From Pseudomonadota bacterium (GTDB lineage Bacteria; Pseudomonadota; Gammaproteobacteria; Burkholderiales; Burkholderiaceae_C), in contig JAFEEH010000243.1 in the NCBI GenBank assembly GCA_018241185.1, positions 1-54,151 of the forward strand: 54,151 nt of DNA, in the 5' to 3' direction. Of the stretch, positions 26,381-35,334 are shown in pieces. The position numbers were made by a program, and so were the translations under genes. Each line of letters starts with the position of its first letter. Within the stretch, counting starts at the first letter, position 1. The notes beneath the pieces were generated by a model that saw nothing but the letters and a program-made list of their open reading frames with translations, made no database searches and was not told where the DNA came from.

Positions 26381-28057
26381 ATGTGGATCGCTCGCAGGCC
26401 AGGCCTGCGCAACGTGGGCCCGCTGTGGCAGGCCAGCGCCATCCTCGTGGCGCTGGGCGTGCTCGCGCCTGTGCTCTCGCTGGCCTGGCTGGCGGCGGGT
26501 GCCGACTTCTCGCACTGGGCGCACCTCGCGCAGCATGTGCTGCCGCAGGCGGCGCTCAACACCGCCCTGCTGCTGGCCGGTGTCGGCACGCTGGTGCTGG
26601 TGATCGGCACCGGCTGTGCCTGGCTGGTGTCGAGTTGCGACTTCCCCGGCCGCCGCGTGCTGAACTGGGCGCTGCTGCTGCCGCTGGCCATGCCGACCTA
26701 CATCGTGGCCTTCGCCTACCTCGACCTGCTGCACCCCATCGGCCCGGTGCAGACCGCGCTGCGCTGGGCGCTGGGCTACGACAGCCCACGTGACTTCCGC
26801 CTGCCCGACCTGCGATCGATGGGCGGCGCTGTGTGCGTGCTCGGCATCGTGCTCTACCCCTACGTCTACCTCACGGCGCGCGCGATGTTCATGACCCAGC
26901 CTGCCCACCTGCTGGAGGCGGCACGCTCGCTCGGAGAGGGCCGCTGGGGCGCTTTCCGCCGCGTGGCGCTCCCCCTGGCCAGGCCGGCGCTGGCGGTGGG
27001 CCTGAGCCTGGCGCTGCTGGAAACCCTCAACGACATCGGCGCGTCGGAGTTCCTCGGCGTGAACACGCTCACCGTCGCGGTCTACACGACCTGGATCACG
27101 CGCTCCGACCTCGCCGGCGCTGCGCAGATCGCCTGCGCGATGCTGGCCGTCGTGGTGCTTCTGGTGATGCTCGAACAGCATGGCCGCCGCCGCCAGCGCT
27201 TCGGCTCGGCGCAGCGCATGCGCGCCATGGTGCCGCGGCGCCTGCACGGCCTGCGCGCCTGGGCCGCGACAGCGCTCGCCAGCCTGCCGGTGCTGCTGGG
27301 CTTCGTGGCGCCGGCGGCCTACCTGGTGGGGGAAACGGTCAAGCGCCTGCGCCTGGGCCAGGGGATCTCCACCGGCCTGTGGGCGAGTCTCGGCAACACG
27401 GTCGCGCTGGCGCTGGGCGTGACCACTGCCGCGGTGCTGGCCGGCCTGCTCGTGGCCTGGGCCGTGCGCCAGGGCGCCGCCAGCACGCGGCCGGCGCGCT
27501 GGCCCGCGCGCGCGGCCAGCCTGGGCTACGCGCTGCCCGGCACGGTGCTGGCCATCGGCCTGCTGTCGCCCGCGCTGGCGCTGGATGTCGGTGTGGCGTC
27601 CGCGCTGGGCCTGCCCGGCCTGCCGCTGATGGGCCTGGGCGTGGTGCTGGTGATCGCCTGCACGATCCGCTTCCTGGCGATGCCGGTGGGCGGGATCGAT
27701 GCCGGGCTGGCGCGCATCCCGCCGGCGCTCGAGCAGGCCGCGCGCTCGCTGGGCGAAGGCACACTCGGCGCCCTGCGGCGCGTGCACCTGCCGCTGCTGC
27801 GCCCGGCGATCGCCGCCAGCGCCCTGCTCGTGTTCGTCGATGCCATGAAGGAACTGCCCGCCACCCTGCTGCTGCGCCCCGCCAACTTCGACACCCTCGC
27901 CACCTGGCTGTACGCCGAGGCGGCGCGCGGCACCTACGAGGAAGGCGCCATCGCGGCGCTGGCGATCGTGCTGGCGGGCCTGCTGCCGGTCGTGTGGCTG
28001 GCACGCACGCAGCTCGACGCCGGCAGCGTCGAGTCGACCGTGGGGGTGCCCGCATGA
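26381..28057 (+). CDS. fbpB: Ferric iron ABC transporter permease
   Basis: 558-residue fused permease with two homologous halves. Each carries an EAA loop for the ATPase: EAARSLGEGRWGAFRRVALP near residue 185 and EQAARSLGEGTLGALRRVHL near 455. About twelve transmembrane segments fit the FbpB/ThiP type. The ATG at 26381 starts MWIARRPGLRN; the longer frame begins with a TTG inside the hairpin and is unlikely. It overlaps fbpC by ATGA. Confidence 0.92.
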   Translation: MWIARRPGLRNVGPLWQASAILVALGVLAPVLSLAWLAAGADFSHWAHLAQHVLPQAALNTALLLAGVGTLVLVIGTGCAWLVSSCDFPGRRVLNWALLLPLAMPTYIVAFAYLDLLHPIGPVQTALRWALGYDSPRDFRLPDLRSMGGAVCVLGIVLYPYVYLTARAMFMTQPAHLLEAARSLGEGRWGAFRRVALPLARPALAVGLSLALLETLNDIGASEFLGVNTLTVAVYTTWITRSDLAGAAQIACAMLAVVVLLVMLEQHGRRRQRFGSAQRMRAMVPRRLHGLRAWAATALASLPVLLGFVAPAAYLVGETVKRLRLGQGISTGLWASLGNTVALALGVTTAAVLAGLLVAWAVRQGAASTRPARWPARAASLGYALPGTVLAIGLLSPALALDVGVASALGLPGLPLMGLGVVLVIACTIRFLAMPVGGIDAGLARIPPALEQAARSLGEGTLGALRRVHLPLLRPAIAASALLVFVDAMKELPATLLLRPANFDTLATWLYAEAARGTYEEGAIAALAIVLAGLLPVVWLARTQLDAGSVESTVGVPA

Positions 28058-28740
28058 GCGGCGCCCTCGTCATCGACGGCCTGCGCCTGGGCTACGACAC
28101 GCCGCGCGGCCTGCACACCGTGGTCGACGGCTTCGGCCTGCACCTGGACGCTGGCCGCATCGGCTGCCTGCTCGGCCCCTCGGGCTGTGGCAAGACCACG
28201 GTGCTGCGGGCCATCGCCGGCTTCGAGCCCGCGCGCGCCGGCGAAATCCGGCTGGGCGAACGGCTGCTCTCCTCGGCCGAGGTGCACCTGCCGCCCGAGG
28301 CGCGCCAGATCGGCCTGATGTTCCAGGAGTACGCGCTGTTCCCGCACCTGTCGGCGGCTGGCAACGTGGCCTTCGGCCTGCGGCGCTGGACACGCGCGGA
28401 CCGCGACGCCCGCGTGCGGGAGATGCTCACGCTGGTCGGCCTGCCCGAGATGGCGACGCGCTTTCCGCACGAGCTGTCGGGTGGCCAGCAGCAGCGCGTG
28501 GCGCTGGCCCGCGCGCTGGCGCCGGCACCGGCGCTGATCCTGCTGGACGAGCCCTTCTCCAACCTCGACGGCGCCACGCGCGAGCGCCTGACGGTCGAGG
28601 TACGCGACATCCTGCGCGCCGCGGGGCAGACGGCGATCCTCGTCACGCACCACGCGGCCGAAGCCCAGGCCATGGCCGACCACATCGGCGTCATGCACGG
28701 TGGGCGGCTGGTGCAGTGGTCGACTGCGACCGCGCCGTAG
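28054..28740 (+). CDS. fbpC: Ferric iron ABC transporter ATP-binding protein, short form
   Basis: 228-residue ATPase: Walker A GPSGCGKTT near residue 43, Q-loop FQEYALFPH, signature LSGGQQQRVALARALA, Walker B LILLDEPFSNLD and switch His in VTHHAAEAQ. FbpC proteins are usually about 340-360 residues with a C-terminal regulatory (TOBE-like) domain. This one stops at GGRLVQWSTATAP, just where that domain would begin. Palindromic element R3 lies 39 nt beyond the stop, so loss of the 3' end by rearrangement is possible. The nucleotide-binding core is complete, so it should still drive transport. Confidence 0.9.
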   Translation: MSGALVIDGLRLGYDTPRGLHTVVDGFGLHLDAGRIGCLLGPSGCGKTTVLRAIAGFEPARAGEIRLGERLLSSAEVHLPPEARQIGLMFQEYALFPHLSAAGNVAFGLRRWTRADRDARVREMLTLVGLPEMATRFPHELSGGQQQRVALARALAPAPALILLDEPFSNLDGATRERLTVEVRDILRAAGQTAILVTHHAAEAQAMADHIGVMHGGRLVQWSTATAP

Positions 28741-28779
28741 GGCGAAGGCCGCCCGCGAGCCTGCCGACGGGGCCTGTTT

Positions 28780-28842
28780 GCTACGTTATCGATAGCTGCT
28801 TGCGCCCGCCCCATGCGGCTTTCAGGCCTTTTCGGCTTGAAG
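28780..28842 (+). repeat. Dispersed palindromic element, copy R3
   Basis: GCTACGTTATCGATAGC box, TGCGCCCG arm (partner arm degenerate) and TTTTCGGCTTGAAG tail. Plus orientation, downstream of fbpC and upstream of gloA. The GCT phase is open. Confidence 0.78.
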
Positions 28843-28939
28843 ATCGGGTGACCGTCCGGACGCGCCGGCCTCTGCGCCATGCGCTGCAGCACGGCGCCAC
28901 ACGCGGCACACTCGCCGCTTTCCGCCTCACGAGAACACC

Positions 28940-29356
28940 ATGCGATTCCTTCATACCATGCTGCGCGTCGGCAACCTGCAGCGCTCGATCGACTTCTACA
29001 CGAAGGTGCTGGGCATGAAGCTGCTGCGCACCAGCGAGAACCCCGAATACAAGTACAGCCTGGCCTTCGTCGGCTACGGCGACGGCAACCCCGGGCAGGC
29101 CGAGATCGAGCTGACCTACAACTGGGGGACCGACAGCTACGAGTTGGGCACCGCCTACGGCCACATCGCCCTGGGCGTGCCCGACGCGTACGCGGCCTGC
29201 GAGAAGATCAAGGCGGCTGGCGGCAACGTGACGCGCGAAGCCGGTCCGGTGAAAGGCGGCACCACCGTGATCGCCTTCGTGACCGACCCCGACGGCTACA
29301 AGATCGAACTGATCCAGCGCCAGGACGACGCCGGCAGCGGTCAGGGCCTGCGCTGA
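28940..29356 (+). CDS. gloA: Lactoylglutathione lyase (glyoxalase I)
   Basis: 138 residues, the normal length. It isomerises the methylglyoxal-glutathione hemithioacetal to S-lactoylglutathione. The four metal ligands are visible: His5 (RFLHTMLRV), Glu near 56 ([10 protein letters not shown]), His near 74 (YGHIALGV) and Glu near 121 (YKIELIQR). [14 protein letters not shown] is diagnostic. Lack of the long insertions suggests the Ni2+-type bacterial enzyme. It appears monocistronic. Confidence 0.97.
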   Translation: MRFLHTMLRVGNLQRSIDFYTKVLGMKLLRTSENPEYKYSLAFVGYGDGNPGQAEIELTYNWGTDSYELGTAYGHIALGVPDAYAACEKIKAAGGNVTREAGPVKGGTTVIAFVTDPDGYKIELIQRQDDAGSGQGLR

Positions 29357-29403
29357 TCCGGGGCGCAACCAACGGTTGATGTGATCGCTCGCCGCGCCCG
29401 CCT

Positions 29404-30003
29404 TCAGGCTGCGGTGCGCGCCGCCCATTCCCTCGCCAGCAGGCCGTAGAAGGCGGCATCCGAGATGCGGCCATTCACGGCCCAGCGCTCGCGCAGCACG
29501 CCCTCATGTTGAAAGCCGAGGCGCTCCAGCGCCCGGGCTGCCGCCGCGTTGCCCACGTTGATTTCGGCTTCGATGCGGCGCAATTGCAGCCTGTCGAAGC
29601 CGTAGTCGAGCAAGGCCCCTGCAGCCTCGTGCAGATAGCCGCAGCCCCACGCGCCGGGCGCCAGCGCGAATCCCAACTCGGCCCGTCCGGCATCCCAGTC
29701 GAGCGCGAACAGCAGGCACTCCCCGATCAGGCGCGGTGGCTCGTCCTGGTAAATGCCCAAGGTGAGCGACTCGCCCTCCGCGAGCGCGCGCTGCTCGTCG
29801 ACGATGAATTCGCGCGCATGCGCCACGTCGGGCCATGGCGGCGTGTCCCAGTAGCGCAGGACCTTGGGGTCGTTCAGGATGGCGTGCAGCGCATCGGCAT
29901 CGGCCGGCCGCATCGGCCGCAGTTGCAGGCGCGCAGTCCGCAAGACATGCGGCGCGGGAAACGAGAGGACGGGAACGGAAGGCGGCACCGCACCGTGCGT
30001 CAT
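29404..30003 (-). CDS. GNAT-family N-acetyltransferase, RimJ/RimL-like
   Basis: 199 residues. The RimJ-type GNAT pattern is clear: LRTARLQLRPMRPADADAL at the start, then ELGFALAPGAWGCGYLHEAA carrying the acetyl-CoA loop, RIEAEINVGNAAAARALERL and GFQHEGVLRERWAVNGRISD. It acetylates an amine from acetyl-CoA, either a protein N-terminus or a small molecule. It is the last gene of a leftward run with the two small enzymes upstream, 28 nt after the SnoaL-like gene. Confidence 0.88.
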   Translation of the reverse strand: MTHGAVPPSVPVLSFPAPHVLRTARLQLRPMRPADADALHAILNDPKVLRYWDTPPWPDVAHAREFIVDEQRALAEGESLTLGIYQDEPPRLIGECLLFALDWDAGRAELGFALAPGAWGCGYLHEAAGALLDYGFDRLQLRRIEAEINVGNAAAARALERLGFQHEGVLRERWAVNGRISDAAFYGLLAREWAARTAA

Positions 30004-30031
30004 GCGGTTGCCCTGGCCAAATGGTCACCCG

Positions 30032-30418
30032 TCAAAGGCACACCGTGCCTTGGTGGAAGACAGCCTGCCATCCGTCGGCCGTCCGGCGCCAGACGGTCGA
30101 GCGCAGCGTGACGCGACCCGGCTGCTCCAGCGTGTACGTCAACAGGCAATGGTCGGGGCCGAGTTCGCGCAAATGCCAATCGCGCGTGACCCACGCCGCC
30201 TCGGGCGGCTTGGCGGCGCGCTGAGACAGCACCTCCAGGCAGAACGCACGGCTGTAGCGCTTGCCGGAAGCACCGATCTCCCAGAAGTCGGGCGCGACGA
30301 TGCGGCCGAAGTCCTCGGGCGTGGCCGCACGCGAGGCCGCATGGAAGCGGTCCTCCATGAAGCGCAATTCCGCCAGCAACCGCTGCAAAGGCTCCGGCGT
30401 GTCCAGTTCGGGTGACAT
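30032..30418 (-). CDS. DUF4440/SnoaL-like (NTF2-fold) protein
   Basis: About 128 residues with an NTF2-like cone: LAELRFMEDRFHAASRAATP, then DFGRIVAPDFWEIGASGKRY and LRSTVWRRTADGWQAVFHQG. Such proteins are often small hydrolases or ligand-binding proteins, and several nuclease-inhibitor-like relatives exist. ATG 30418 is chosen; a GTG three codons earlier is equally possible. It sits between a thioesterase and an acetyltransferase on the same strand with short gaps. Its role is unknown. Confidence 0.75.
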   Translation of the reverse strand: MSPELDTPEPLQRLLAELRFMEDRFHAASRAATPEDFGRIVAPDFWEIGASGKRYSRAFCLEVLSQRAAKPPEAAWVTRDWHLRELGPDHCLLTYTLEQPGRVTLRSTVWRRTADGWQAVFHQGTVCL

Positions 30419-30436
30419 GGGCCGCACCGGCGAAAC

Positions 30437-30844
30437 TCAGGCCGCCGCGCCGAGGATCAGCTGCGTCTGCGTCACCACCGCACACAGCCGGCCTTCGGCA
30501 TTCGTGACCGATGTCTGCCAGACGTGCGTGGTGCGCCCGCGGTGCAGCGCGACGCTCTCGCCGCGCACGCGGGTGCCCACCTTGGCGCCGGCGATGAACT
30601 TGGTACTCGAATCGGTCGTCGTCGTGCGCTGACCCGCGCCCAGGTTCACCACGGTGCCGACCGCGCCCAGCGTGTCGGCGAAGGCCATGTAGGCGCCGCC
30701 GTGCAGGATGCCGCCGCTGGTGCACAGGTCGGGGCGCACCGCCATCTCGGCAACGACGCGCGCCGGCGCGACCTCGAGCAGCCGCACGCCCATGAGGCCG
30801 GGAAACAGCGGTTCGAGCAGGGTTTGCAACTGGTCGGCGGTCAT
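30437..30844 (-). CDS. PaaI-family thioesterase
   Basis: 135-residue single hotdog-fold protein. LCTSGGILHGGAYMAFADTLG contains the HGG motif and the catalytic-type Asp/Glu region, and TTTTDSSTKFIAGAKVGTRV is the central strand. It is probably an acyl-CoA or aryl-CoA thioesterase. It is 33 nt from the HAD gene and 18 nt from the SnoaL-like gene, suggesting co-transcription. It is distinct from the longer thioesterase at 24581-25135. Confidence 0.88.
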   Translation of the reverse strand: MTADQLQTLLEPLFPGLMGVRLLEVAPARVVAEMAVRPDLCTSGGILHGGAYMAFADTLGAVGTVVNLGAGQRTTTTDSSTKFIAGAKVGTRVRGESVALHRGRTTHVWQTSVTNAEGRLCAVVTQTQLILGAAA

Positions 30845-30877
30845 GCGGTCTCCTCGATGCGTGGATGCTGCGCAAAC

Positions 30878-31606
30878 TCAGCAGCCCAGCCGCTCGGCCA
30901 GCGCCACGATGTCGCGCACATGCAGCGAGTTGTCCGGCTGCGGCGACACGTCCTTGGGCTGCCCGGCACCGAACTCCAGCGGGCGCTCGATGTAGCCGGT
31001 GGCCAAACCGCACACGCGTGCGGCCGCCAGGTCGTCGTGGTGCGCCGCGGCCAGCATGACCTCGCTGGGCGCCACGTCGAACACGGTGGCGACGCCGAGG
31101 TAGGTGCGCGGGTCGGGCTTGTAGGCCTTGAAGACCTCGGCCGAGAGGATGCAGTCCCAGGGCAGGCCGCCGCGCTTGGCCATCTCGGTCAAGAGGCCGA
31201 GGTTGCCGTTCGACAGCGTGCAGATGGTGTACCTGCGCTTGAGCCGGGTGAGGCCCTCGACCGCGTCGGGCCACGGCGGCAGCCGGTGCCAGGCGGTGTT
31301 GAGTTCGCGCTTCGCGTCGGCGTCCAGCCGGTCGGCGACGCCGAAGTCGCGCAGCACCGCGTCGAGGATGCCAAGGTGCAGTTCGTCGAGCAGCGTGAAG
31401 CCGCCCTCGCCGCTGGCCATGCGCGCCATGACGCTGCGCATGGCCGGCTGGTAGCCGGCGCGCCAGGCCAGGGCGAAGGCGCTGCCGTCCACGCCCGGCA
31501 GGGCGCGTTCCACCTCGGCGGCGATGCCACCGTGCCAGTCGACGACGGTGCCGAAGATGTCGAAGGCGATGACTTTGAGGGAAGCAGGATCGAAATCGGG
31601 GTCCAT
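30878..31606 (-). CDS. Haloacid dehalogenase, type II-like
   Basis: 242-residue HAD hydrolase resembling (S)-2-haloacid dehalogenase. Nucleophile Asp in VIAFDIFGTVVD, motif II in ICTLSNGN, the Lys in KAYKPDPRTY, and the acidic motif in HHDDLAAARVCG. A fluoroacetate- or chloro-acid dehalogenase activity is possible, but HAD proteins of this type also act as phosphatases. It starts 75 nt after eda, with element R4 between, and leads the thioesterase run. Confidence 0.87.
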   Translation of the reverse strand: MDPDFDPASLKVIAFDIFGTVVDWHGGIAAEVERALPGVDGSAFALAWRAGYQPAMRSVMARMASGEGGFTLLDELHLGILDAVLRDFGVADRLDADAKRELNTAWHRLPPWPDAVEGLTRLKRRYTICTLSNGNLGLLTEMAKRGGLPWDCILSAEVFKAYKPDPRTYLGVATVFDVAPSEVMLAAAHHDDLAAARVCGLATGYIERPLEFGAGQPKDVSPQPDNSLHVRDIVALAERLGC

Positions 31607-31612
31607 TGTCTC

Positions 31613-31678
31613 GCTACCTTTTTTGTAGCTGCTCGCGCCCGCTGGACGGGCGCTGCAGCCCGATTTGGCTTGAAAAAA
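31613..31678 (+). repeat. Dispersed palindromic element, copy R4
   Basis: GCTACCTTTTTTGTAGC box, GCGCCCG with CGGGCGC hairpin, and GATTTGGCTTGAAAAAA tail. It fills the gap between eda and the HAD gene, 3 nt from the eda stop. It is the one intergenic copy in the opposite orientation to the gene whose end it abuts. Very well preserved. Confidence 0.86.
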
Positions 31679-31681
31679 GCG

Positions 31682-32317
31682 TCAGCGCGCGAGCTGGCTG
31701 GCCTCGCGTGCCAGCGCCTCGATGCGGCCCCAGTCCTTGGCGGCGATGGCCTCGGTGGGCACGATCCAGGAGCCGCCGACGCAGGCCACGTTGGCCAGCG
31801 ACAGGAAGTCCAGCGCATTGCCCGCGTGCACGCCGCCGGTGGGGCAGAACTTCACGTCGCCGAAGGGCCCCTGCCAGGCCTTGAGCATGTTGATGCCGCC
31901 GGCCTGCACGGCGGGGAAGAACTTCAGCTCGGTGTAGCCGTCCTCCTGGGCCAGCATGATCTCGCTGCCCGTCGCCACGCCGGGCAGCAGGGGCAGGCCG
32001 AGGTCGTGGCAGGCCTTGCCCACCGAGCGCGTGTAGCCCGGGCTGACGCCAAAGCGCGCACCGGCCAGCGCCGAGGCCTGGGCATCGGCCGCACTGCGGA
32101 TGGTGCCGGCACCGGCCACGGCGTCGGGCACTTCCTTGGCGATCGCCTCGATGCATTCCAGCGCCTCGCGCGTGCGCAGGGTCACCTCGAGCATGCGGAT
32201 GCCGCCGGCCACCAGGGCACGCGCCAGCGGCACCGCGTCCTTCACGTCGTGCAGCACGATCACGGGGATCACGGGGGCATCGCGCATCACGTCCAGCGCG
32301 CTGAGGGATTCGGTCAT
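31682..32317 (-). CDS. eda: KDPG/KHG aldolase
   Basis: 211-residue class I aldolase of the Entner-Doudoroff pathway, cleaving 2-keto-3-deoxy-6-phosphogluconate to pyruvate and glyceraldehyde-3-phosphate. Schiff-base Lys in TELKFFPAVQAGG, catalytic Glu in RMLEVTLRT, phosphate loop CPTGGVHAGN. The start MTESLSALDVM at 32317 is chosen over the longer frame. It lies 111 nt downstream of edd on the same strand. It is only distantly similar to dgoA at 18527-19168. Confidence 0.96.
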   Translation of the reverse strand: MTESLSALDVMRDAPVIPVIVLHDVKDAVPLARALVAGGIRMLEVTLRTREALECIEAIAKEVPDAVAGAGTIRSAADAQASALAGARFGVSPGYTRSVGKACHDLGLPLLPGVATGSEIMLAQEDGYTELKFFPAVQAGGINMLKAWQGPFGDVKFCPTGGVHAGNALDFLSLANVACVGGSWIVPTEAIAAKDWGRIEALAREASQLAR

Positions 32318-32428
32318 GGGGAAGGCTCCAGAGAAATCAGGGTCGGCCGGCAGGATGCGGACGTGCGGCGCCGCGGGCTCAAGCAAGCACGATAAAGCAT
32401 GCGCGCTGCGAGGGAAACCCGCGCAGGC

Positions 32429-34255
32429 TCACAACCAGGTGCAGGCGCCCTGCTCGGCCGCCAGGGCGTTGCGCCGCATGCCGGCGAAGAGTTCGCGGCC
32501 CAGGCCGTGGCCGTCCTCCGTGCGCTGGGCGTCCGACATCGTCGCCTGCGGCCGCGCCGCCCACTCCGCGTCGGAGACGAGCACGGCGAGCGTTCCGGCG
32601 ACCGCATCGAGGCGGATCACATCGCCGTCGCGCACCTTCGCCAGCGGTCCGCCGGCAGCCGCCTCGGGCGAGACGTGGATGGCCGCCGGCACCTTGCCCG
32701 ACGCGCCGCTCATGCGCCCGTCGGTCACCAGCGCCACCTTGAAGCCCTTGCCTTGCAGCACCGACAGCGGTGGCGTGAGCTTGTGCAGTTCCGGCATGCC
32801 GTTGGCCTGGGGGCCCTGCCAGCGCACCACGCAGACCACGTCGCGCTCCAGTTCGCCGGCCGCGAAGGCCTTCTGCAGTGCGCCCTGCGAGTCGAAGACA
32901 CGCGCCGGCGCCTCGATCACATGGCGGTCGTCGGGCACCGACGACACCTTGATGACACTGCGCCCCAGGTTGCCCTGCAGGAGCTTCAGGCCGCCCGTCG
33001 GGCTGAAGGGCTTCGCGGCCGGTCGCGTGACGGTGTCGTTGTTCGACACGGCGCGCTGCCAGTGCAGTGCGCCGTCCGCGCCCAGCGACGGCACACCCGA
33101 CCACTCGGCGATGCCGCCGGCGCGCACGGTGCCGACGTCGGCGTGCATCAGGCCGGCGCCGAGCAGTTCGCCGATGACGAAGCCTGGCCCGCCGGCGCTC
33201 TGGAATTCGTTCACGTCGGCGCTGCCGTTGGGGTACACGCGGGTGAGCAGCGGCACGACCTCCGACAGCTGCGAGAAGTCGTCCCAGTCGATCAGGATGC
33301 CCGCGGCGCGCGCCACGGCCACCCAGTGGATCAGGTGGTTGGTGGAGCCGCCGGTGGCCAGCAGCGCCGCCATCGCGTTCACGATGCAACGCTCGTCGAC
33401 CATCTCGCCGATCGGCGGCACCGCGTAGGGCTGGCCCGAGGCCTTGCCCAGGACCGTGCGCACCGCCTCGCGCGTCAGCGTCTCGCGCATGGCGTCGCCG
33501 GGCTGGATGAACGCCGTGCCCGGCACGTGCAGGCCCATGGCCTCCAGCAGCATCTGGTTGCTGTTGGCCGTGCCGTAGAAGGTGCAGGTGCCCTCACCGT
33601 GGTAGGCGGCCATCTCGGCGTCGAGCAGGCCCTGCCGGCCGACGAGGCCCTGCGCGGCCTGTTCGCGCACCTTGGACTTGGCGCTGTTCGACAGGCCCGA
33701 GGGCATCGGCCCCGCGGGCACGAAAACCATCGGCAGGTGGCCGAAATGCAGCGCACCAATCAGCAGGCCCGGCACGATCTTGTCGCACACGCCGAGCATC
33801 AGCGCAGCGTCGAACATGTCGTGCGTGAGGGCCACGGCGGTGCCCATCGCGATCACGTCGCGGCTGAAGAGCGACAGCTCCATGCCGGGCGTGCCCTGCG
33901 TCACGCCGTCGCACATGGCGGGCACGCCGCCGGCGACCTGGGCCGTGGCGCCCAGGCGCCGCGCCTCGTGCTTGATGATGTCCGGGTAGCCCTGGAACGG
34001 CGCGTGCGCCGACAGCATGTCGTTGAAGGCCGTGACGATGCCGATGTTGGGCGCGCGCTCGGCCACGATGCGCAGCTTGTCGTTGGCGGGCGCGCCGGCC
34101 ACGGCGTGCGCTACGTTGGCGCAGCCCATGCGGTCGGAGCCGCGGTCGCGCCGGCGCAGGGCCTGCAGGCGCTGGAGGTAGTCGGCGCGAAGGTCGCGGC
34201 TGCGCGCACGGATGCGCTCGGTGACGTCGAGCACGGTGGAATGGATCGGGGTCAT
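32429..34255 (-). CDS. edd: 6-Phosphogluconate dehydratase
   Basis: 608 residues, the normal length. It dehydrates 6-phosphogluconate to KDPG. The iron-sulfur cysteines are in [23 protein letters not shown] and [33 protein letters not shown] and [10 protein letters not shown]-like [20 protein letters not shown] are family-specific. It belongs to the [4Fe-4S] Edd branch, unlike the aldonate dehydratase at 15855. Upstream lies a 291-nt gap to gntK with a perfect dyad. It forms, with eda and gntK, a gluconate-to-pyruvate module. Confidence 0.96.
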   Translation of the reverse strand: MTPIHSTVLDVTERIRARSRDLRADYLQRLQALRRRDRGSDRMGCANVAHAVAGAPANDKLRIVAERAPNIGIVTAFNDMLSAHAPFQGYPDIIKHEARRLGATAQVAGGVPAMCDGVTQGTPGMELSLFSRDVIAMGTAVALTHDMFDAALMLGVCDKIVPGLLIGALHFGHLPMVFVPAGPMPSGLSNSAKSKVREQAAQGLVGRQGLLDAEMAAYHGEGTCTFYGTANSNQMLLEAMGLHVPGTAFIQPGDAMRETLTREAVRTVLGKASGQPYAVPPIGEMVDERCIVNAMAALLATGGSTNHLIHWVAVARAAGILIDWDDFSQLSEVVPLLTRVYPNGSADVNEFQSAGGPGFVIGELLGAGLMHADVGTVRAGGIAEWSGVPSLGADGALHWQRAVSNNDTVTRPAAKPFSPTGGLKLLQGNLGRSVIKVSSVPDDRHVIEAPARVFDSQGALQKAFAAGELERDVVCVVRWQGPQANGMPELHKLTPPLSVLQGKGFKVALVTDGRMSGASGKVPAAIHVSPEAAAGGPLAKVRDGDVIRLDAVAGTLAVLVSDAEWAARPQATMSDAQRTEDGHGLGRELFAGMRRNALAAEQGACTWL

Positions 34256-34361
34256 GGCGGGGCAGAGGCGTGTGGGAGAAGGACAGGCGGTCAGCGCAGC
34301 GCGCCGGCGTCGTTCGGGCCATCATCATCGTCGGCAGCGGCACATCGGCCGCGGGAAACGA

Positions 34362-34378
34362 TGGCATGAAGCATGCCA
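34362..34378. promoter_or_regulatory. TGGCATG-AAG-CATGCCA dyad upstream of edd
   Basis: Perfect 7-bp arms (34362-34368 and 34372-34378), 107 nt before the edd start in the gntK-edd gap. It could be an operator for a sugar-responsive repressor encoded elsewhere, or an RNA hairpin. The remainder of this gap shows no gene or clear promoter. Confidence 0.4.
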
Positions 34379-34546
34379 GCGTACGCGCCGATCGCCGATA
34401 CCCTCTTGCGGCAGGACAACACCACCGGGGGGGCGTGGCGGGCCCGGCGACCGGCTCGCAGCGCGTCGGCCATGCGGTGCGATGGCCCATGCGAACGCCG
34501 CCGGTGAGGGGACTGCCAGCCCGTCGGGTCCGCGAACAACGAGCAA

Positions 34547-35077
34547 TCAGCGGGTGCGCAGCCCGCCCGGGTCGAGCCAGTCGCGCACCCGTGCCACGGA
34601 ATCCGGCAGCGGTGCCGTGGCCTGGAGCGTGAGCACCCCTGCCTCGCCCACGGGCGACTCGAGCGCCGCGAACTGGCTGTCGACCAGGCTGGCGGGAAAG
34701 ATGTGCACCGCCTCGCGCGCCTGCACGCGCGACACGGCCTCGTCGCGCCCGATCTCCAGGAACACGACGCCCAGGCTGGGCACGGCAGCCCGGAGCCGGT
34801 CGCGGTAGCTGCGCTTCAGCGCGGAACAGGTCAGCACCGCGCCGCCGGGCCGCGCCGCCAGTTCCTCCCCCAGCCGCCCCAGCCAGCCGGCCCGATCCGC
34901 ATCGGTCAGCGGCGTGCCGCTTTTCATCTTGCGGACGTTGGACTCGGGGTGGAAGTCATCTCCCTCGATCAAGGGCAGACCCAGATCGGCGGCCAGGGCC
35001 TGGCCCAGGCTGGACTTGCCGCAGCCGGACACGCCCATCACCACGAGCCAGAGGGGCGTGGGATTCGGTGGATGCAT
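34547..35077 (-). CDS. gntK: Gluconokinase
   Basis: 176-residue P-loop kinase making 6-phosphogluconate from gluconate. Walker A in VVMGVSGCGKSSLG, the substrate region EGDDFHPESNVRKMKSGTPL, CSALKRSYRDRLR, and the lid region VFLEIGRDEAVSRVQAREAV followed by HIFPASLVDSQFAALE. MHPPNPTPLWLVVMG at 35077 is the family-like start; the 35 upstream codons in frame are not conserved. It feeds edd directly. Confidence 0.96.
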   Translation of the reverse strand: MHPPNPTPLWLVVMGVSGCGKSSLGQALAADLGLPLIEGDDFHPESNVRKMKSGTPLTDADRAGWLGRLGEELAARPGGAVLTCSALKRSYRDRLRAAVPSLGVVFLEIGRDEAVSRVQAREAVHIFPASLVDSQFAALESPVGEAGVLTLQATAPLPDSVARVRDWLDPGGLRTR

Positions 35078-35275
35078 GCGTGCCTTTTCCTTGAATGGCG
35101 CTGTCGTCGCGAGAACATGGGGGCCGGATCCGAAGGACAGCGCAGACCTTCGGGCCACCGAGCGTAACTGCTGGGCGCGCACGCGGCACCGGGCCCCGGC
35201 CGAGGGGTCCGCGCACGCCGGGGTGGCCGCCGCCCGTGACCTGCAGGGCGGCCAAGGCCTGCCCCACGAAGCAGA

Positions 35276-35297
35276 ACGCCCGGCCAGGGCCGGGCGT
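35276..35297 (-). terminator. GC-rich hairpin after the OmpA-like gene
   Basis: ACGCCCGGCC (35276-35285) and GGCCGGGCGT (35288-35297) are exact complements, 38 nt downstream of the OmpA-like stop on the minus strand. The following bases TCTGCTTC are only weakly T-rich. The rest of the 257-nt gap to gntK shows no gene. Confidence 0.5.
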
Positions 35298-35334
35298 CAG
35301 GACGGAACACCGCCCGCAGGCGCCGAACGGCGGC

